Of a DNA stretch of 6,828 nucleotides, positions 4,634 through 6,828 are shown piece after piece. The DNA is from Xanthobacteraceae bacterium (lineage in GTDB: Bacteria > Pseudomonadota > Alphaproteobacteria > Rhizobiales > Xanthobacteraceae). The stretch covers positions 1 through 6,828 of the forward strand of contig JASHRR010000226.1 in NCBI GenBank assembly GCA_030037185.1, read 5' to 3'. Within the stretch, counting starts at the first letter, position 1. The number at the start of each line of letters is the position of its first letter. Position numbers and translations under genes: made by a program. The notes beneath the pieces are model-generated. The model made no database searches, had not been told where the DNA came from, and saw nothing but the letters and a program-made list of their open reading frames with translations.

Positions 4634-4752
4634 GCGACGAGACCGGCACGGACCTAGCCGGTTCGCTTACAGCCTGCCGCCTTGGCGGGGGCGGGGCGGG
4701 GCGAAAGGATATCTTCGGGGGCGCAGTGCAGGAGCTTGCCGTGCCATGTTAG
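4630..4752 (+). CDS. possible short ORF, 40 residues
   Basis: An ATG overlapping the stop of the 64-residue gene (ATGA) opens a frame of 40 codons, MSDETGTDLAGSLTACRLGG through GGAGRKDIFGGAVQELAVPC, ending TAG. The overlap suggests coupled translation, but the middle is glycine-rich only because it crosses a G-rich tract (4684-4702), and no family is recognised. It may be the remains of a longer gene or simply an open frame. Confidence 0.3.
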   Translation: MSDETGTDLAGSLTACRLGGGGAGRKDIFGGAVQELAVPC

Positions 4753-4805
4753 TTCAAGGCTTACTCAACGAGTTTTTTTAGCTATATAAATGGTAGAGGC
4801 TCATA

Positions 4806-4970
4806 ATGCGTTTCGTCAAGGATTTGCTCTGGGCCGAAGAGGAATGCGTCGTGCAATTCCACCCGCCGCGATCCCAGTATATCAACAATAACCCGTTCAT
4901 GTTGCATTTGTGGTGCCGTGTTGACGGCTTTCCGTTGCCGCCATCTATTTTGCTGGATGATCGGAAATAG
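4806..4970 (+). CDS. DUF7694-like protein fragment, 54 residues
   Basis: The sequence MRFVKDLLWAEEECVVQFHP, then PRSQYINNNPFMLHLWCRVD and GFPLPPSILLDDRK, matches the C-terminal half of the domain I know as DUF7694 ('vkd.fw..ed.vvqfHP..s.YvN.hp..LHLWr....fP.PPs'). Full proteins carry roughly as many residues before this point, so the gene is N-terminally truncated. GAGG six bases before the ATG could still allow translation; the same frame upstream has stops at 4794 and 4779 and shows no matching sequence in other frames. The function of the family is unknown. The gene lies in an AT-richer patch (about 4750-5070) with a T7 run at 4773-4779 and TATATAAAT at 4783-4791, possibly a -10 element though no good -35 accompanies it. 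A minus-strand ORF here (4778-4984) is its shadow. Confidence 0.65.
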   Translation: MRFVKDLLWAEEECVVQFHPPRSQYINNNPFMLHLWCRVDGFPLPPSILLDDRK

Positions 4971-5212
4971 GCCGTCCTATGCACTCGCGCATAAAGCGCA
5001 AATCACCAAACGGTGATGATATGCGTTGACTACCAATGCCTTGACAAGGATTTTAGTTTATGGTGATGGTGTATTCCTACACTTGGCGCAGGCGATAAAG
5101 TAGTAATAAAGGGCCTCTTGCGCTGAAACTACCCTGACCCGCTCCACTAGGCCGCGGGTATCAATCCCAGGACGTAGTGTCGTGTGAACTCTCATTAGGA
5201 GGTCACGGACAC
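4971..5212. promoter_or_regulatory. intergenic region with hairpin and TTGAC-type elements
   Basis: No supported gene. A perfect hairpin ATCACC/GGTGAT with an AAAC loop lies at 5002-5017. Two -35-like hexamers follow, TTGACT (5026-5031) and TTGACA (5041-5046), but only weak -10 matches lie at suitable spacing (for example 5065-5070), so a promoter for the following gene pair is possible but unproven. A minus-strand ORF (5058-5249) is open here but runs across the AGGAGG of the next gene and is not accepted. Confidence 0.35.
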
Positions 5213-5440
5213 ATGTCGTCCGATTATTCGTGCATTCCTGCTCGCCCACATCGTCCCGACCGCACAGGCGGTGTGGTTGTCAGAGAACCAGCCCTCTTCA
5301 CCGAAGATATCGCGTTCCGAGCTAAGACCGGAAGTCGGTCAAAAGTGCTCGCACACGCCAAGCAAAACAACCTCCGATTCTCGGAAGCGCTCCGGGAAAT
5401 CTTCGATCGCGGCTGCGAAGCAGTAGGGGCGGGCTCATGA
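5213..5440 (+). CDS. ribbon-helix-helix-like small protein, 75 residues
   Basis: Probable small DNA-binding protein. The ATG at 5213 is chosen because a perfect AGGAGG (5197-5202) precedes it by ten bases; the longer frame from GTG 5177 would place that motif inside the coding part. The C-terminal half fits a ribbon-helix-helix: strand DIAFRAKTG, helix SRSKVLAHAKQNN, turn LRF, helix SEALREIFDRGCEAVG. The N-terminal 35 residues (MSSDYSCIPARPHRPDRTGG and VVVREPALFTE) look extended. Such proteins often act as repressors or as accessory factors in partition or mobilisation. Its stop overlaps the ATG of the 207-residue gene (ATGA 5437-5440), so the two are probably made together. The fold assignment is by eye. 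Confidence 0.65.
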   Translation: MSSDYSCIPARPHRPDRTGGVVVREPALFTEDIAFRAKTGSRSKVLAHAKQNNLRFSEALREIFDRGCEAVGAGS

Positions 5441-6060
5441 GCACCGCCGCCGCACTTCCAGAAATCCCCACACAGCTCGTAACCGCCGCTCAGGCCGCGT
5501 TCGCTGCCCTCCAGGAGGCGGATAACGCCACCACCAAAGCCAACGCCGATGCTCTCACCAGGGCTATGGAAGCGGGCGACACCGCCATTGCCCTAGAGGA
5601 ATTCGCCCCTCGCCGGGGACGACAGAAATTCCTGAAGGAGACAACCGGCGCGCCGCTGTCCACCATCAAGCGTACTGTTACGTTGGCACAAGGGCGTGCC
5701 ATCATCGAAGCGGAAATGGCCCGCGTGGGCCAAATGTCGATTCGTAGCGCCTTGAAGCTGCTGCGGAAGCCGAAAGAGAAGAAGAAAAAACCGCTTAAGC
5801 CTAACCCGATCGCCTTCCGCGTAGCAATTTCGAGTGATTGCCAGTGGTTCTTTGACGAAGTCAGTGATGTGTTCCTGCAAAAGCTGTCAGCAGAACAAAA
5901 GCGCTGGCTATCCGAGGAACTCGGCCGGGAATTATCAGCGGTTCATCCGGCGCCGCAGCGTATGAATGCTGCACACCAATCGCCGGCATATCGGCCGATT
6001 CCACGAACCGTTCGGGAAGTCAACGACGACATCAACCGCGCTATCGGAGCACTTGAATAG
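5437..6060 (+). CDS. DUF3102-like DNA-associated protein, 207 residues
   Basis: Role unknown; it resembles DUF3102-type proteins of phages and mobile elements. Residues about 35-110 follow that pattern: an N-terminal helix (NADALTRAMEAGDTAIALEE), then GRQKFLKETTGAPLSTIKRT where family members have '...FL.WL.....S.rTaqryM', then TLAQGRAIIEAEMARVGQMS and IRSALKLLRKP. A lysine-rich linker (113-121, KEKKKKPLK) leads to a second part (123-168) with WFFDEVSDVFLQKLSAEQKR, and an extended tail ending NDDINRAIGALE. A helix-turn-helix at 67-85 would fit nucleic-acid binding. It is coupled by ATGA to the ribbon-helix-helix-like gene; two DNA-binding-like proteins made from overlapping genes suggest a joint role such as regulation, partition or replication control. 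A hairpin (6064-6096) follows the stop immediately. Family assignment is moderate. Confidence 0.7.
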   Translation: MSTAAALPEIPTQLVTAAQAAFAALQEADNATTKANADALTRAMEAGDTAIALEEFAPRRGRQKFLKETTGAPLSTIKRTVTLAQGRAIIEAEMARVGQMSIRSALKLLRKPKEKKKKPLKPNPIAFRVAISSDCQWFFDEVSDVFLQKLSAEQKRWLSEELGRELSAVHPAPQRMNAAHQSPAYRPIPRTVREVNDDINRAIGALE

Positions 6061-6063
6061 CAT

Positions 6064-6132
6064 TACGCCCCACGCAGAGGCCTTGCGCAGGGCGTAGCTA
6101 ACGAGATGGTGGCTGAACAACCTCATAGTTAG
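6064..6132. repeat. tandem hairpins after the 207-residue gene
   Basis: TACGCCC (6064-6070) pairs with GGGCGTA (6090-6096), and within it CGCA (6073-6076) with TGCG (6084-6087) across a symmetric CA/CA mismatch. AGC (6059-6061) and GCT (6097-6099) could lengthen the stem across a 2-base bulge. A weaker repeat, CTAAC (6098-6102) with GTTAG (6128-6132), follows. No U-tract is present, so a transcript-end stabiliser or attenuator is more likely than an intrinsic terminator. Confidence 0.5.
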
Positions 6133-6200
6133 CGTAACCCTCGAATTAAATCAAGCGACCTTTGCGTGACGGGCGTCCTTAAAATCGAAAGGACGACACC

Positions 6201-6476
6201 GTGACATCATCGAGTAGCAAATACGGCCCTTGGTCTCCGAGCGTATCAGACCAGACGGAACGAATCGCACAACTGCGTTCTTTGGCGGCAATATCCGCAG
6301 CTCATCTCGGCAGTGATCATGCCATCGTCGGAATTCTCCGCAATGCCGAATCGGACCACACAAGGTTCGTAGAGGCGCAGGCATACTTTGACGCACTGCC
6401 AAGCCTGATACGGCGAAGGGTGCTGGCCACGTTCTCGGCCATTACCTGGCCACAGAAAGACAGGGGGGCGTCATGA
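6201..6476 (+). CDS. hypothetical protein next to RuvC-like gene, 91 residues
   Basis: No family recognised. It starts with GTG at 6201, with AAAGGA (6188-6193) about 7 bases upstream. The protein opens MTSSSSKYGPWSPSVSDQTE, continues RIAQLRSLAAISAAHLGSDH and AIVGILRNAESDH, and ends with helices RFVEAQAYFDALPSLIRRRV and LATFSAITWPQKD. It is soluble and mostly helical. Its stop overlaps the start of the RuvC-like gene (ATGA 6473-6476), implying co-translation and perhaps a shared role in recombination or replication of the element. Minus-strand ORFs across it (6151-6402, 6317-6556) lack ribosome binding sites and look like shadows. Confidence 0.65.
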   Translation: MTSSSSKYGPWSPSVSDQTERIAQLRSLAAISAAHLGSDHAIVGILRNAESDHTRFVEAQAYFDALPSLIRRRVLATFSAITWPQKDRGAS

Positions 6477-6790
6477 GCGACCCCCGTATCCTTGGCATAG
6501 ACCCCGGCATAACTGGAGGAATAGCCTTCCTCCACGGCGATGAGATCGAAGCACACGACATCCCGGTCGTGGCCGGCGAGATCAACCTAGATGAGGTTTT
6601 GCGCCTCATCCGCGACACCAAGCCCGACATGTCCGTGGTCGAGCTTGCCTCCAGCAGACCAGGGCAGGGTGTCTCATCCGTCTTCAAGTTCGGGGCCGCA
6701 TATGGGGCTCTACAGGCATGCGTCATAGCGTGCTGGGTTCCGGCCTTGACGCTCACCGGAATTGACCCGGGGAAGTGCTCACGAGATTGA
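6473..6790 (+). CDS. RuvC-like Holliday junction resolvase, C-terminally truncated
   Basis: A member of the RNase H-fold, RuvC-like resolvases of phages and mobile elements, which cut branched DNA using a cluster of acidic residues and metal ions. The first motif, ILGIDPGITGGIAFL, has the catalytic-type D10. The second, SVVELASSRPGQGVSSVFKF, has E57 and the family's PGQGVSS..FG signature, followed by GAAYGAL. Full proteins are roughly 150-190 residues and continue with a 'P..WK' motif and a 'K...R..A' helix carrying the last acidic residues. Here the frame degrades after residue 88 (WVPALTLTGIDPGKCSRD) and stops at 105. GKCSRD may stand for a GKW.RD motif, and the sequence past the stop reads ARGLSRAV in another frame, hinting at the lost helix. 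As it stands the enzyme should be inactive. It is coupled by ATGA to the 91-residue gene. Confidence 0.75.
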   Translation: MSDPRILGIDPGITGGIAFLHGDEIEAHDIPVVAGEINLDEVLRLIRDTKPDMSVVELASSRPGQGVSSVFKFGAAYGALQACVIACWVPALTLTGIDPGKCSRD

Positions 6791-6828
6791 CCAGCGCACG
6801 CGGTCTGAGTCGAGCGGTGTGATTTGTC
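6791..6828. other. end of window, possible continuation of the resolvase in another frame
   Basis: No start codon with a ribosome binding site lies here. One frame reads TSARGLSRAV and then stops, which could be the decayed 'K...R..A' helix of the RuvC-like gene just upstream. Confidence 0.25.

Noticed and set aside
5058..5249. 63-residue minus-strand ORF (internal start MRVHTTLRPG)
   Set aside because: Its composition is passable, but it crosses the AGGAGG and start of the 75-residue gene, lacks a ribosome binding site and matches no family I know.
1..6828. CRISPR array, insertion sequence ends, or a known defence system
   Set aside because: No regularly spaced direct repeats, no transposase-like protein with terminal repeats, and no nuclease/helicase/toxin pair was seen beyond the small genes described.

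Overview
This GC-rich window fits an accessory region (degenerate prophage or integrative element) of an alphaproteobacterium. Hyphomicrobiales is most likely, probably near Bradyrhizobium/Nitrobacteraceae. The placement rests on recalled resemblance of several tiny proteins to families common in those genomes: a DUF7694-type fragment, a 64-residue 'KKPRPWTKED' basic protein, a 61-residue 'GQIVQY' protein and an XRE regulator with the 'KAARALLSW' signature. No database search was run. No tRNA, rRNA, CRISPR array or complete transposase was seen.

Left part, mostly minus strand (1-3761). Two overlapping small genes at 76-481 are both frameshifted; at least three indels are needed to restore them. 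Next come a strong UUCG-loop terminator (683-708) and an intact 107-residue gene (744-1067). A short plus-strand pair follows at 1273-1463, whose second member is cut off after about ten codons where it meets convergent genes. A coupled minus-strand pair (1444-1882) lies beyond that. A 150-bp spacer packed with palindromes, two of them interleaved like a pseudoknot, separates the pair from a 340-residue winged-helix/multi-transmembrane/coiled-coil protein (2048-3070). Upstream of it are a 59-residue membrane protein (3181-3360) and a 50-residue charged protein (3609-3761).

Switch region (3780-3850). The 50-residue gene has a near-consensus sigma-70 promoter (TTGACA-N17-TATCAT) overlapped or abutted by two inverted repeats. 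Transcribed away from it is a small XRE-type regulator (3849-4130). The layout resembles an autoregulated divergent switch controlling the leftward genes.

Right part, plus strand (3849-6790). A colinear set of small genes follows the regulator: the 61-residue protein, the 64-residue basic Myb/SANT-like protein, a possible 40-residue ORF coupled to it, a DUF7694-like fragment in an AT-richer patch, a ribbon-helix-helix-like protein overlapping a DUF3102-like 207-residue protein by ATGA, and a 91-residue protein overlapping a RuvC-like resolvase by ATGA. The resolvase keeps its first two acidic residues but loses its C-terminal half just before the window ends.

Taken together, a regulator, DNA-binding proteins and a phage-type resolvase suggest the early/regulatory segment of a prophage-like element. 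Its outer edges (76-481 and about 6740-6828) are decayed or carry sequencing indels, while the core reading frames are intact. I found no recognisable defence system. The most original signals are the 3780-3850 switch with its unlisted 50-residue gene, the palindrome cluster at 1906-2048 and the membrane-anchored DNA-binding-like protein.
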